Assembly: GCA_031396505.1 (NCBI GenBank)
Contig: JANNKX010000074.1
Coordinates: 1 to 14,261 of the forward strand
DNA: 14,261 bases
Direction of reading: 5' to 3'
DNA from: JAAFHS01 sp031396505
GTDB taxonomy: Bacteria > Pseudomonadota > Alphaproteobacteria > Rhodobacterales > Rhodobacteraceae
The notes beneath the pieces are model-generated. The model searched no databases. It saw only the letters and a list, made by a program, of their open reading frames with translations, and was not told the DNA's origin. Of the stretch, positions 6,712 to 13,784 are shown in pieces (positions within the stretch are counted from its first letter, which is position 1; each line of letters starts with the position of its first letter). The position numbers and the translations under genes are program-made.

Positions 6712-7793
6712 TCTGCCGCCGCTTTCATGCCTGCATCTTCCGCCCGCAACCGTCGCACCAGTTCCATTTCCGCCTGAAAATCCACGTAATGCGGCAACTT
6801 GATATGTTCCAGAAACCCCGTCGCCTGCACATTGTCCGCATGCATCAGCACGAATTCCGCATCCTGCGCGGGTGCCCCTGAAAAATCCTCGCCCAATTCC
6901 TTCCAACGCAACGCCCGGTCCACCAGCGCCATCGCAATCGCCTTGCGTTCGCTTTGCCCGAACACCAGCCCATAGCCGCGCGTGAACTGCGCAGGTTCGG
7001 TCTTTGATCCCTTGAACTGATTGACCGTCTCGCATTCCGTCACCGTGATCTCGCCAATTTCCACTGCGAAACCCAATTCCGGAATGTCCATTTCCACCGC
7101 ACCCGTGCCAATGCGCAATTCCCCCACAAACGCATGCGTGCGCCCGTATCCGCGCTGCGTCGAATAGGCCATCGACAGGATGAACCCCTCATCCCCGCGC
7201 GTGATCGCCTGCAATCGCAGGGCGCGGCTCGCCGGCAATTCCATCGGTTCGCGCGTCAGATCGGGCGGCACCGCGTCGCCCGTTGGCTCCACTGCAATCA
7301 ACCCCTCGCGGTCCAGAATATCCATCACATGCGGCACCGCGTCCGGTTGCGCGGGCGCTGTGGCCGCCACCGGCACCGCCCCGCCTTCCGCTGCCAGCTT
7401 GAAATCCAGCAGACGGTGCGTGTAATCAAACGTCGGCCCCAGAACCTGCCCCCCCGGCAAATCCTTGAACGTCGCCGAGACCCGCCGGATCACCGCCATC
7501 TGCCCGGTGTCCACCGGGGTCGATGCCCCGATGCGCGGCAATGTCGTGCGATACGCTCGGATCAGAAAGATCGCCTCGATCAGGTCGCCCCGCGCCTGTT
7601 TGATCGCCAGCGCCGCCAGATCGGCATCATACAGCGACCCCTCCGCCATCACCCGGTTGACCGCCAGCGTCAGTTGTTGGCGGATTTGCGTGACCGACAG
7701 TTCCGCCACGCCCGGATCGCCCCGGCGTTCTTCGCCCAGCCACGCATGCGCAGCCTCGATCGCCTGTTCGCCGCCCTTTACCGCCACATACAT
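6708..7793 (-). CDS. phnI: C-P lyase core subunit / ribophosphonate triphosphate synthase PhnI
   Basis: A 361-residue PhnI, close to E. coli length (354). PhnI is the nucleosidase subunit that, with PhnG, PhnH and PhnL, displaces adenine from ATP by phosphonate to give ribose 1-phosphonate 5-triphosphate. Recognisable stretches are MYVAVKGGEQAIEAA at the N-terminus, LAVNRVMAEGSLYD (42-55), EAIFLIRAYRTTLPR, FKDLPGGQVLGPTFDYTHRLLDF (near 110-130), SMAYSTQRGYGRTHAF and VDFQAEMELVRRLR near the end. The ATG at 7793 shares one base with the phnH stop (TGATG). The gene is complete. The following gene phnJ does not abut it as expected: 256 bp with small ORFs intervene. Confidence 0.96.
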   Translation of the reverse strand: MYVAVKGGEQAIEAAHAWLGEERRGDPGVAELSVTQIRQQLTLAVNRVMAEGSLYDADLAALAIKQARGDLIEAIFLIRAYRTTLPRIGASTPVDTGQMAVIRRVSATFKDLPGGQVLGPTFDYTHRLLDFKLAAEGGAVPVAATAPAQPDAVPHVMDILDREGLIAVEPTGDAVPPDLTREPMELPASRALRLQAITRGDEGFILSMAYSTQRGYGRTHAFVGELRIGTGAVEMDIPELGFAVEIGEITVTECETVNQFKGSKTEPAQFTRGYGLVFGQSERKAIAMALVDRALRWKELGEDFSGAPAQDAEFVLMHADNVQATGFLEHIKLPHYVDFQAEMELVRRLRAEDAGMKAAAE

Positions 7794-8377
7794 CAGACAG
7801 CCTCCATCCGCACCGACCGCGGCAGTCCCGCAACCTGATCACCCGCCGTCAGAAAACAATCAAATCCGCAGGGAAACTGGCCCCCATTGGCCTGAAACGT
7901 CGCCACATCCGGCACTGACAGCAGCGCATGGTCCTGAATGCCGGGGCCGGACAACCGCACGCCCGCAGCCGTCAGTTGCGCCATCTCGATGATCAGGGTT
8001 GCAGACCGGTCCGGATAATCCGGCAGACCAATCGCAAACCGGTCCAGCGGTTGCAACGCATCCCACGCCCCGACCGCAAACTGCGCCGCTCCCGCTGCCA
8101 CCACAGGTGCGCCGGTGTGAAACGTGATCCAGTCGCGCACCAACCCGCAGTCATGCCGTCCCGCCAGATGCACCGGCGTTGTCCCATCGCACAGCGTCAG
8201 GATCAGCCCCCCCGCCGCCTTTGACAGTGGCGCGGGGGGCGCAGCCCCCTCTACCCGGTGCAGCGTCCCCGGCCGCGCCATCGCCTCTAGTGCCGCACGA
8301 AAGGCATGCGCCGCCTGGATGGCTGCATTTTCGAACCCACCCTCCAGCGCGGCACTTGGCGCAAACCCACCGGTCAT
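7793..8377 (-). CDS. phnH: C-P lyase core subunit PhnH
   Basis: A 194-residue PhnH, the same length as the E. coli protein. It is an essential non-catalytic-looking subunit of the PhnGHIJ core complex with a fold related to PLP-dependent transferases but no cofactor site. Visible family traits are FRAALEAMARPGTLHRV near residues 26-42, a central TLCDGTTPVHL, ITFHTGAP and the C-terminal PGIQDHALLSV and FPCGFDCFLTAGDQVAGLPRS. The ATG at 8377 overlaps the phnG stop as ATGA. The open frame continues upstream across phnG, but with cysteine- and glycine-rich nonsense, so the longer start is rejected. It is coupled to phnI downstream by a TGATG overlap. Confidence 0.95.
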   Translation of the reverse strand: MTGGFAPSAALEGGFENAAIQAAHAFRAALEAMARPGTLHRVEGAAPPAPLSKAAGGLILTLCDGTTPVHLAGRHDCGLVRDWITFHTGAPVVAAGAAQFAVGAWDALQPLDRFAIGLPDYPDRSATLIIEMAQLTAAGVRLSGPGIQDHALLSVPDVATFQANGGQFPCGFDCFLTAGDQVAGLPRSVRMEAV

Positions 8378-8832
8378 TGATCCTCTCCCCGCACCAGCGT
8401 AAAAAAATTGACCTTGGTCGCCGCAGCCTTGCCCGCCCGCACAGCGCGGCGCGCAGCCTCCTCGGCTGCCAGCACGTCCAGCACGCCCGCCCGCACAGGG
8501 TCCGCCGCATCGGTCTGCATCAGCGCATCCACCGCCGCCGCCCGCATGGCATGATCCTTGCTGCGCCCCTGCACATGCGCGTGCCCCACAGCACCGCCAT
8601 CCAGCCGCAGCACACACCGCGTCACCGTCACCTCGCCCAGATTGAACGGCGCACCCACAGCCCCCATTCGTCCGCGCACCATCACCGCCCCCACTTCAGG
8701 TGGCCGCAGCATATGATGCCCCGGTAGCACCGGAAACAGCGTGGCCAATCGCCCCGCCTCCGCCCGCGCCAGCAGCCCCATCCAGATCTGGCGCGCCCGC
8801 GTCTCCGCATCCGGCTGTAAGGTCATCGTCAT
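8374..8832 (-). CDS. phnG: C-P lyase core subunit PhnG
   Basis: A 152-residue PhnG (about 150 in E. coli), first gene of the core operon. PhnG binds PhnI and PhnH in the core complex and is needed for the ribosyl transfer step. Family features are WMGLLARAEAGRLA near residues 17-30, GAPFNLGEVTVTRCVLRL (60-77) and the conserved GHAHVQGRSKDHAMRAA (83-99). The C-terminus has TKVNFFTLVRGED, also typical. The ATG at 8832 is preceded by GGGA about 6 bases upstream; a second ATG two codons later is possible. The start lies only 20 bp from the inverted repeat that is the probable PhnF operator, so repression of this promoter is likely. Confidence 0.94.
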   Translation of the reverse strand: MTMTLQPDAETRARQIWMGLLARAEAGRLATLFPVLPGHHMLRPPEVGAVMVRGRMGAVGAPFNLGEVTVTRCVLRLDGGAVGHAHVQGRSKDHAMRAAAVDALMQTDAADPVRAGVLDVLAAEEAARRAVRAGKAAATKVNFFTLVRGEDQ

Positions 8833-8852
8833 CGCAATCCCAACATCTTGCC

Positions 8853-8886
8853 AAGTTGTCTAGTGTGATATACAACTAGACAACTT
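8853..8886. promoter_or_regulatory. Probable PhnF operator: perfect 12-bp inverted repeat
   Basis: AAGTTGTCTAGT (8853-8864) and ACTAGACAACTT (8875-8886) are perfect reverse complements separated by 10 bp. The repeat sits between the divergent phnG and phnF starts, 20 bp from phnG and 37 bp from phnF. The TTGTCTAG-type arms resemble the TTGTnTA/TAnACAA half-sites of GntR/HutC-type repressors. A shifted, imperfect dyad TGTCTA...TATACA (8858-8874) is nested in it, which might allow two modes of binding. One site could repress both the core operon and phnF itself. Binding is inferred, not shown. Confidence 0.75.
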
Positions 8887-8923
8887 ATAGCCCTGAGGCC
8901 CGCAAGATGCACGTGAAATTTTC

Positions 8924-9664
8924 ATGACGACGCCCCCCTCTGCACGCACCCGCAGCGCCATCTGGAAATCCATCGCCGATACCCTCGCCGCCGAAATTTC
9001 CGCCGGGCATTACCGCAGCGGTGACAAACTGCCCACCGAAGGCGCGCTGTCCACGCGCTTTGGCGTCAATCGCCACACCGTGCGCCATGCCCTGTCGGCC
9101 CTTGCCGCCACCGGCACCGTGCATGCCCGGCGCGGCGCGGGCGTGTTTGTGGCCTCTGTCCCCGCCGATTACCCCCTTGGCCGCCGCGTCCGGTTTCACC
9201 AGAACATCACCGCCTCCGGCCGCACACCCATGCGCCAATTGCTGCGCAGCGAAACCCGCCTTGCCAACGCCGCCGAATCCGCCGCCCTTGCTCTGCCGCA
9301 TGGCGCAATGGTCCATGTCGTCGAAGGCCTGTCCTTTGCCGATGACGTGCCCATGGCCGTGTTCCAATCCGTGTTTCCCGCTGCCCGCTTTCCCGACCTG
9401 CTGAATGCCCTTGCGCGCAACGGATCCGTCACGCAGGCCCTCGCCGATGCAGGCCTGCCCGACTATACCCGTGCTGCAACCCGCCTGACCGCGCGTGCCG
9501 CCACCGCCCTGCAAGCCCTGCACCTGCGCCTGCCCGAAGGCGCGCCCCTTTTGCAATCCATTGGCGTGAACATCGATGCTGCAGGCACGCCCGTCGAATA
9601 CGGCACCACATGGTTTGCCGGTGACCGCGTCACTTTGACCGTGCAACCCGACGCGCTGTCATAA
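8924..9664 (+). CDS. phnF: GntR-family phosphonate utilisation regulator PhnF (GntR HTH + UTRA)
   Basis: A 246-residue HutC-subfamily GntR regulator. Residues 10-77 form the winged helix-turn-helix: GHYRSGDKLPTEGALSTRFGV is the GntR signature, followed by VRHALSALAATGTVHARRGAGVFV. Residues of about 90-240 are the UTRA ligand-binding domain, with FHQNITASGRTPMRQLL, PMAVFQSVFPAARFP and the final TPVEYGTTWFAGDRVTLTV typical of PhnF. The ATG at 8924 is the natural start but has no Shine-Dalgarno in range; the ATG is the end of a TGAAA-T-TTTCA dyad, so expression may be weak or self-limited. It is divergent from phnG and followed by a second phnM 56 bp on. It most likely represses the phn operon through the repeat at 8853-8886 and releases on binding a phosphonate or pathway metabolite. 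Confidence 0.93.
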   Translation: MTTPPSARTRSAIWKSIADTLAAEISAGHYRSGDKLPTEGALSTRFGVNRHTVRHALSALAATGTVHARRGAGVFVASVPADYPLGRRVRFHQNITASGRTPMRQLLRSETRLANAAESAALALPHGAMVHVVEGLSFADDVPMAVFQSVFPAARFPDLLNALARNGSVTQALADAGLPDYTRAATRLTARAATALQALHLRLPEGAPLLQSIGVNIDAAGTPVEYGTTWFAGDRVTLTVQPDALS

Positions 9665-9720
9665 CAGCGTCGCCATCGCATGTTATCCACAGGCAAAACA
9701 AGAAACGTAAGGATGCAGTC
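9665..9720. other. Short phnF-phnM gap with a perfect 9-bp DnaA-box sequence
   Basis: The 56-bp gap holds TTATCCACA at 9683-9691, identical to the E. coli DnaA-box consensus, and the AAGGA ribosome site of the following gene. A single copy with no partner boxes or AT-rich element gives no support for an origin. Confidence 0.3.
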
Positions 9721-10902
9721 ATGGCGCCCCTTCTTCCCCCGATGTGCCTGACTGGCGCGCAGATTATGCGCGATGGCCAGATGCAGAACCGGCCCATCGC
9801 GCTGGCCGAAGGGCGCATTGCCCATGGCCCCTTTCCCGCCATTGATCTGTCCGGTTACCTGATCCTGCCCGGCGTCATCGACTTGCATGGCGATGGCTTT
9901 GAACGCCATATGGCCCCGCGTCCCGCTGCCCCATTTCCGATGGCTGCCGGATTTGCCTCTTATGACCGCGAGGCAGCAAGCCATGGCATCACCACCGCCT
10001 ATCTCGCCCAAGGCTGGAGCTGGGAAGGCGGCCATCGCAGCCCCGACTATGCCGAAGCCCTGCTGCGCGGCCTCGAAAGTTATCTGCCGCAGGCGCTGAC
10101 GGATCTGCGCGTCCAAATCCGCGCCGAGACGCATCTGGTCGATGACGTCCATCGCCTGATTGCAGCCGTCATGGCGCATGGCGTCGGTTATGTCGTGTTC
10201 AACGACCACCTTGGCGAAGGCCTGCACATGGCCCGCACCGCACCTACCGATTTTGCCACTTGGGCGCGCAAGGTCGGGCGCACCGCCGATGAAATGGCCG
10301 CCATCATTGAATCCGCAGCTGCACGCACCGGCGATGTCGCAGGCAGTCTGCGCAAGCTGGCCGCCGCATTCGATGGCATGGGCGTGCATTACGGCAGCCA
10401 TGATGACCCCGATGGCGAAACCCGCGCCTACTACCACGCGCTTGGCGCGCGCATTGCTGAATTCCCGCTGACGCGCCGCACCGCCGAGGCCGCAAAAATC
10501 GCCAGAGGCCCCGTGATCATGGGCGCGCCAAACGTCGTGCGCGGACAAAGTCAGGCGGGCAATGTTTCGGCCTCGGCCCTTGCCGCCGAAGGCCTGTGTG
10601 ATGCGCTGGTGTCAGATTACCATCTGCCCGCCTTGCCACTCGCCGCGTGGGCGATGGTCGATCGCGGCGTCATGCGCCTGCCCGAGGCTTGGGCGCTGAT
10701 CTCATCCAACCCCGCCGAGATCCTGCATCTGCAAGATCGCGGTCGGCTGGATGTCGGCATGCGTGCCGATCTGGCTGTGATCAACGCCACCACCCGCTTG
10801 GTCGAGGCGACGATTTGTGCCGGGCGGCTGGTTTACATGTCCGGGGCCATCGCACCGCGTTTCGTGCAGCAGACACTCGTGGCGCAACTGGCCGCGGAAT
10901 AG
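9721..10902 (+). CDS. phnM: PhnM-family amidohydrolase, divergent second copy
   Basis: A 393-residue amidohydrolase of the PhnM family. It keeps the overall PhnM plan: LILPGVIDLHGDGFERHMAPRP (47-68, His56 and Asp58 as metal ligands), NDH (161-163), GSHDD (225-229), MGAPNVVRGQSQAGNVSAS (267-285), VSDY (297-300) and the NPAEILHLQDRGRLDVGMRADL end. It differs from copy 1 at substrate-facing places: HGDG instead of HTDN, and no DHTPGQRQF run. It could be a second triphosphate diphosphatase with other phosphonate substrates, or a housecleaning hydrolase. The ATG at 9721 has AAGGA 8 bases upstream. It follows phnF by 56 bp and is likely co-transcribed with it, so it would fall under PhnF autoregulation. 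It converges with the next gene across 3 bp. Confidence 0.88.
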   Translation: MAPLLPPMCLTGAQIMRDGQMQNRPIALAEGRIAHGPFPAIDLSGYLILPGVIDLHGDGFERHMAPRPAAPFPMAAGFASYDREAASHGITTAYLAQGWSWEGGHRSPDYAEALLRGLESYLPQALTDLRVQIRAETHLVDDVHRLIAAVMAHGVGYVVFNDHLGEGLHMARTAPTDFATWARKVGRTADEMAAIIESAAARTGDVAGSLRKLAAAFDGMGVHYGSHDDPDGETRAYYHALGARIAEFPLTRRTAEAAKIARGPVIMGAPNVVRGQSQAGNVSASALAAEGLCDALVSDYHLPALPLAAWAMVDRGVMRLPEAWALISSNPAEILHLQDRGRLDVGMRADLAVINATTRLVEATICAGRLVYMSGAIAPRFVQQTLVAQLAAE

Positions 10903-10905
10903 CCG

Positions 10906-11523
10906 TCAGGTTTCGTATTTTTCGACAAATGCCTCTGCCGGCAGGCTGCGAAAATCATCCAGCGCCGCGCGCAGCCGCAGATGTGGCCAGTCCCACCACA
11001 CCAGCGCCAAAAGCCGGTCTGCAAGCCCCGGCGCAAAACGCGCGCGCAGCGGCGTTGCGGGCACGCCCGCCACGATCATGTAGGGTGCTACATCGCGTGT
11101 CACCACCGCCCCCGCAGCCACAACCGCACCTACGCCAACCGTAACATCCGGCTTGATGATCGCGCCATGCCCGATCCAGCAATCCGCACCCAACGTTGTG
11201 CGCCGCGCCTCACGCGCCGCGAAAAACGCCGCATCATCCGGCGTATCATCCCAGTAATAAGATGACCGGTATAAAAAGTGATGCAGGCTCGCGTTGCCCA
11301 TCGGGTGATCCGTCGGGCCGATCCGTGTCATCGCCGCGATATTGGCGAACTTGCCGACCGTCGTGTTGGCAATATCGGAATACCGGTCACAATAGGCATA
11401 GTCCTGAAAGGTGGAATGCAGCACGCGACTGCCCATCCCCACTTCGCAATACGCCCCAAAATCCGACGCTATCAGCGTGCAACCGGCGTGGACCAGCGGC
11501 TGATCCGGCGAAAGTCTGGTCAT
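10906..11523 (-). CDS. Hexapeptide-repeat acyltransferase of phosphonate loci (DapH/CatB-like, left-handed beta-helix)
   Basis: A 205-residue left-handed beta-helix transferase. Hexapeptide-type turns are visible at residues 12-36, 50-68 and again at 110-145 (LGADCWIGHGAIIKPDVTVGVGAVVAAGAVVTRDV), followed by the PYMIVAGVPATPLRARF cap of xenobiotic/CatB-type acetyltransferases. His73 in GPTDHPMG is the likely catalytic base. The C-terminal WWDWPHLRLRAAL helix is family-typical. A hexapeptide transferase subfamily is known only from C-P lyase operons, and this gene's position after phnD-phnE-phnE fits it. It may acetylate aminoalkylphosphonates as the unrelated PhnO does; that is an inference. 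The ATG at 11523 has AGGA about 8 bases upstream and follows phnE by 9 bp. No phnO-like GNAT gene is seen here. Confidence 0.88.
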   Translation of the reverse strand: MTRLSPDQPLVHAGCTLIASDFGAYCEVGMGSRVLHSTFQDYAYCDRYSDIANTTVGKFANIAAMTRIGPTDHPMGNASLHHFLYRSSYYWDDTPDDAAFFAAREARRTTLGADCWIGHGAIIKPDVTVGVGAVVAAGAVVTRDVAPYMIVAGVPATPLRARFAPGLADRLLALVWWDWPHLRLRAALDDFRSLPAEAFVEKYET

Positions 11524-11532
11524 CGTCGTGTC

Positions 11533-12846
11533 CTATTCGCCCTTGATCAGACGGCGCCGCAACCAACCTGAAAAACTGTCCATCGCCATCACCATCAACA
11601 CGATCAGCACGATGTAATAGGCAACCTCTTCCCAATCCTTCTGCGTGATGATCGCCTGCGTCAACAGCAGTCCAATCCCCCCGCCCACAATCGCCCCGAT
11701 CACCGTGGCCGACCGCGTATTGGACTCAAGGTAATACAGAACCTGGCTTAACAGAACTGGCGTAATCTGCGGGATCACCCCGAACCGCGCGCGCTGCAAA
11801 CTGTTCGCCCCCGTGGACCGCAATCCCTCAACCTGCTTTTCGTCAATGTTTTCCAACGCTTCGGAAAACGTCTTGCCGAAACTGCCCGTGTCCGTGATCA
11901 GAATCGCCAGCGCCCCTGTCATCGGCCCCGGCCCGAACGCCCGGCTCAGGATGATGGTCCAGATCAAACCGTCCACCCCACGCACAAAATCGAACACCCG
12001 CCGGAAGGCAAACCGTACCGCCGCGAACGGCGCAAAATTCGATGCCGCCATGAATCCCAGCGGCAAGGCAATCACTGCCGCCCCCATCGTGCCCAGAAAC
12101 GCCATCAACACCGTCTCAAACAGCGCCCAGACCACGTCGCCATGCCGCCACATCTTGTTGGTCCAGAACCCCTGCACCATGGCCCTGATATTGGAATGCG
12201 CCGGATCGACCCTGTCCCCGCTGACCATCATGGTGACAAGCTCCAGTGGACCCTTGCCATAAAACGGGCTGTCGAGCGTAAAGAAGAACAACTCCCACCC
12301 CGCCTCATAGCGAAAGGTTTCCACCTTTGACCGCGAATAGGAAAACCGCCCCTGATCCGTTGTCACCGAAATCCGGTTGTCTGCCACGCTGATCCATTCT
12401 GGTATGGGTTCCGGTGCGCGCATCACCGGCTTGCCGTCCACCGGACGGATATCAATCACGCCGTACCCCGGCACCACATAGCGCGCCCCGTCCGCGTCAT
12501 AGGTCACCAGATGCCCCGCACCCAGATCAATCTGCGTGACATCGCCCGTCTGACTGACCCAATCCGGCAGCATCCCGTCCGGATATGTCCCCTTCTTTTC
12601 GCCCTCAATCGCCACCACCACGTCACCCGACCGGTTGTCGCGGCTGACATGCGTCTTGTGCGACCAGAAATCCGACAACAGGATCGCCGCGTTATCCAGC
12701 CGCGCCCGTTGTGCCAGCCCCGCCACATCAAACGACACACAGATGTAGGCCAGATACACAATAATCGCCGCCGGCACCGCAAAGGCCATCCGCCGCCGCC
12801 CCCGGAACGACCGCGTCACATCCTGAATGAGACTTGCATCCGTCAT
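11533..12846 (-). CDS. phnE: Phosphonate ABC transporter permease PhnE, long form with extracytoplasmic insert
   Basis: A 437-residue permease, much longer than ordinary PhnE (about 260-290). The first helix is at residues 19-38. A polar, strand-rich stretch of about 175 residues (60-235) follows before the permease core, and by topology it should lie outside the membrane. The core has helices near 238-268, 283-302, 308-325, 376-400 and 407-425. The ATPase-contact loop is at 340-362 (EGLRSTGANSLQRARFGVIPQ), the EAA-type motif. It starts 3 bp after the upstream phnE stop, with AAGGGGG before the ATG. With the neighbouring permease it probably forms a heterodimeric channel for phosphonate import. 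The insert could contact PhnD; nothing in it is recognisable to me. Confidence 0.9.
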   Translation of the reverse strand: MTDASLIQDVTRSFRGRRRMAFAVPAAIIVYLAYICVSFDVAGLAQRARLDNAAILLSDFWSHKTHVSRDNRSGDVVVAIEGEKKGTYPDGMLPDWVSQTGDVTQIDLGAGHLVTYDADGARYVVPGYGVIDIRPVDGKPVMRAPEPIPEWISVADNRISVTTDQGRFSYSRSKVETFRYEAGWELFFFTLDSPFYGKGPLELVTMMVSGDRVDPAHSNIRAMVQGFWTNKMWRHGDVVWALFETVLMAFLGTMGAAVIALPLGFMAASNFAPFAAVRFAFRRVFDFVRGVDGLIWTIILSRAFGPGPMTGALAILITDTGSFGKTFSEALENIDEKQVEGLRSTGANSLQRARFGVIPQITPVLLSQVLYYLESNTRSATVIGAIVGGGIGLLLTQAIITQKDWEEVAYYIVLIVLMVMAMDSFSGWLRRRLIKGE

Positions 12847-12849
12847 CGT

Positions 12850-13722
12850 TCAGGCCCCCTTGACCAAACGGTTACGATAATACCCCGATATCTGGTCAAT
12901 CAGCACGATCGTCACAAACAGCAGCACGAAAATCGCGACCACCTGATCATAGCTGCCCTGCCCCCACTGCATCGCGATCTTCAGATCGTGCCCGATGCCG
13001 CCCTCGCCCACAAAACCCAAGATCGCCGACGCCCGCACGTTGATTTCAAACCGCAGCAACGCATAGCTTAACCAGTTCGGTGCCACTTGCGGAATGATCC
13101 CCAGCCACATCTGCTGGCCCCACGTCGCCCCCACCGATTGCAGCCCCTCCACCGGTTTCAGGTCCGCGTTTTCCGCCACTTCCGAAAACAGCTTGCCCAT
13201 CGCCCCCACCGTGTGCAGCCCGATCGCCAGCACCGCAGGTATCGGCCCGCCCCCCAGAATGAACACCAGCATCAGCGCCACCACAATCTCCGGGATTGCC
13301 CGCAGGCCATCTGCAATCCGCCGAAACACCGGCACCAGCCTTGGCCACCGCGCCAACCCCCGCGTCGACAGCAGCGCAAGCACTGCACCCCCCATCGCCC
13401 CCAGCAAGGTCGCCACCGCCGCGATATTCACCGTCTCGATCAACGACGGGATAAATTCGATAAACAGCCCCGGCAGGTTCGCGCGATTGGCCCATGCCTC
13501 ACGCAGCACCTCCATCGGGAAATCGTCCAACTGTGCCAGGCCGTCAAGAAATCCGCCCGCATTGCGCTGTTCCGCCACCCGGAAACCCGATGCCATCAGG
13601 GCAATGAAAATCACCAGAATGATGCCGCCATACATCCGCTTGCGGCGCACCATCTGCAGATAGGCCCCCTGCGGGTCTGCCAGCCCGGCGCGTGGCCCCG
13701 GCCCCATTGCGATATCAGCCAT
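12850..13722 (-). CDS. phnE: Phosphonate ABC transporter permease PhnE
   Basis: A 290-residue inner-membrane permease of normal PhnE length. Helices are seen near residues 32-49, 96-120, 142-158, 161-178 (part), 228-240 and 262-278. The ATPase-binding EAA-type loop is EGLQSVGATWGQQMWLGIIPQ (192-212), and ASAILGFVGEGGIGHDLK is a typical PhnE stretch. The ATG at 13722 has GGGGGCG about 5 bases upstream; a GTG at 13725 would add one residue. It is preceded by a strong hairpin with a T-rich run that separates it from phnD, and followed 3 bp on by the longer permease. The two PhnE proteins probably pair in one importer. Confidence 0.94.
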   Translation of the reverse strand: MADIAMGPGPRAGLADPQGAYLQMVRRKRMYGGIILVIFIALMASGFRVAEQRNAGGFLDGLAQLDDFPMEVLREAWANRANLPGLFIEFIPSLIETVNIAAVATLLGAMGGAVLALLSTRGLARWPRLVPVFRRIADGLRAIPEIVVALMLVFILGGGPIPAVLAIGLHTVGAMGKLFSEVAENADLKPVEGLQSVGATWGQQMWLGIIPQVAPNWLSYALLRFEINVRASAILGFVGEGGIGHDLKIAMQWGQGSYDQVVAIFVLLFVTIVLIDQISGYYRNRLVKGA

Positions 13723-13732
13723 CACGCCCCCG

Positions 13733-13767
13733 GAAATAAAAGTGCCGGGCCCTCTCGCGGGCCCGGC
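13733..13767 (-). terminator. Intrinsic-terminator-like hairpin between phnD and phnE
   Basis: GCCGGGCCC (13744-13752) and GGGCCCGGC (13759-13767) form a perfect 9-bp GC stem with a 6-nt loop. Read on the minus strand, the stem is followed by ACTTTTATTTC, a broken T-run. It lies 17 bp past the phnD stop and about 20 bp before the phnE start. In transport operons such a hairpin usually lets the binding protein be made in excess, by partial termination or by protecting the 3' end of its mRNA. Confidence 0.7.
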
Positions 13768-13784
13768 CTTGTCATCTGTCCGGC

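Noticed and set aside
6694..6725. GGCGGC...GCCGCC hairpin across the phnI stop as a shared terminator
   Set aside because: The arms fall in low-complexity GC codons, the loop is long and no T-run follows.
8378..8617. Longer start for phnH
   Set aside because: The added segment overlaps phnG, is Cys/Gly-rich without family similarity, and the ATG at 8377 gives the exact family length.
8885..9646. 253-codon minus-strand frame opposite phnF
   Set aside because: Gly/Ala/His-rich shadow of phnF with no recognisable motif.
9665..9720. Replication origin suggested by a DnaA box
   Set aside because: One box only, no AT-rich unwinding element and no origin-linked genes.
9463..10548. 361-codon minus-strand frame opposite phnF end and phnM copy 2
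   Set aside because: Composition is that of an antisense frame of a high-GC gene; both plus-strand genes are clear family members.
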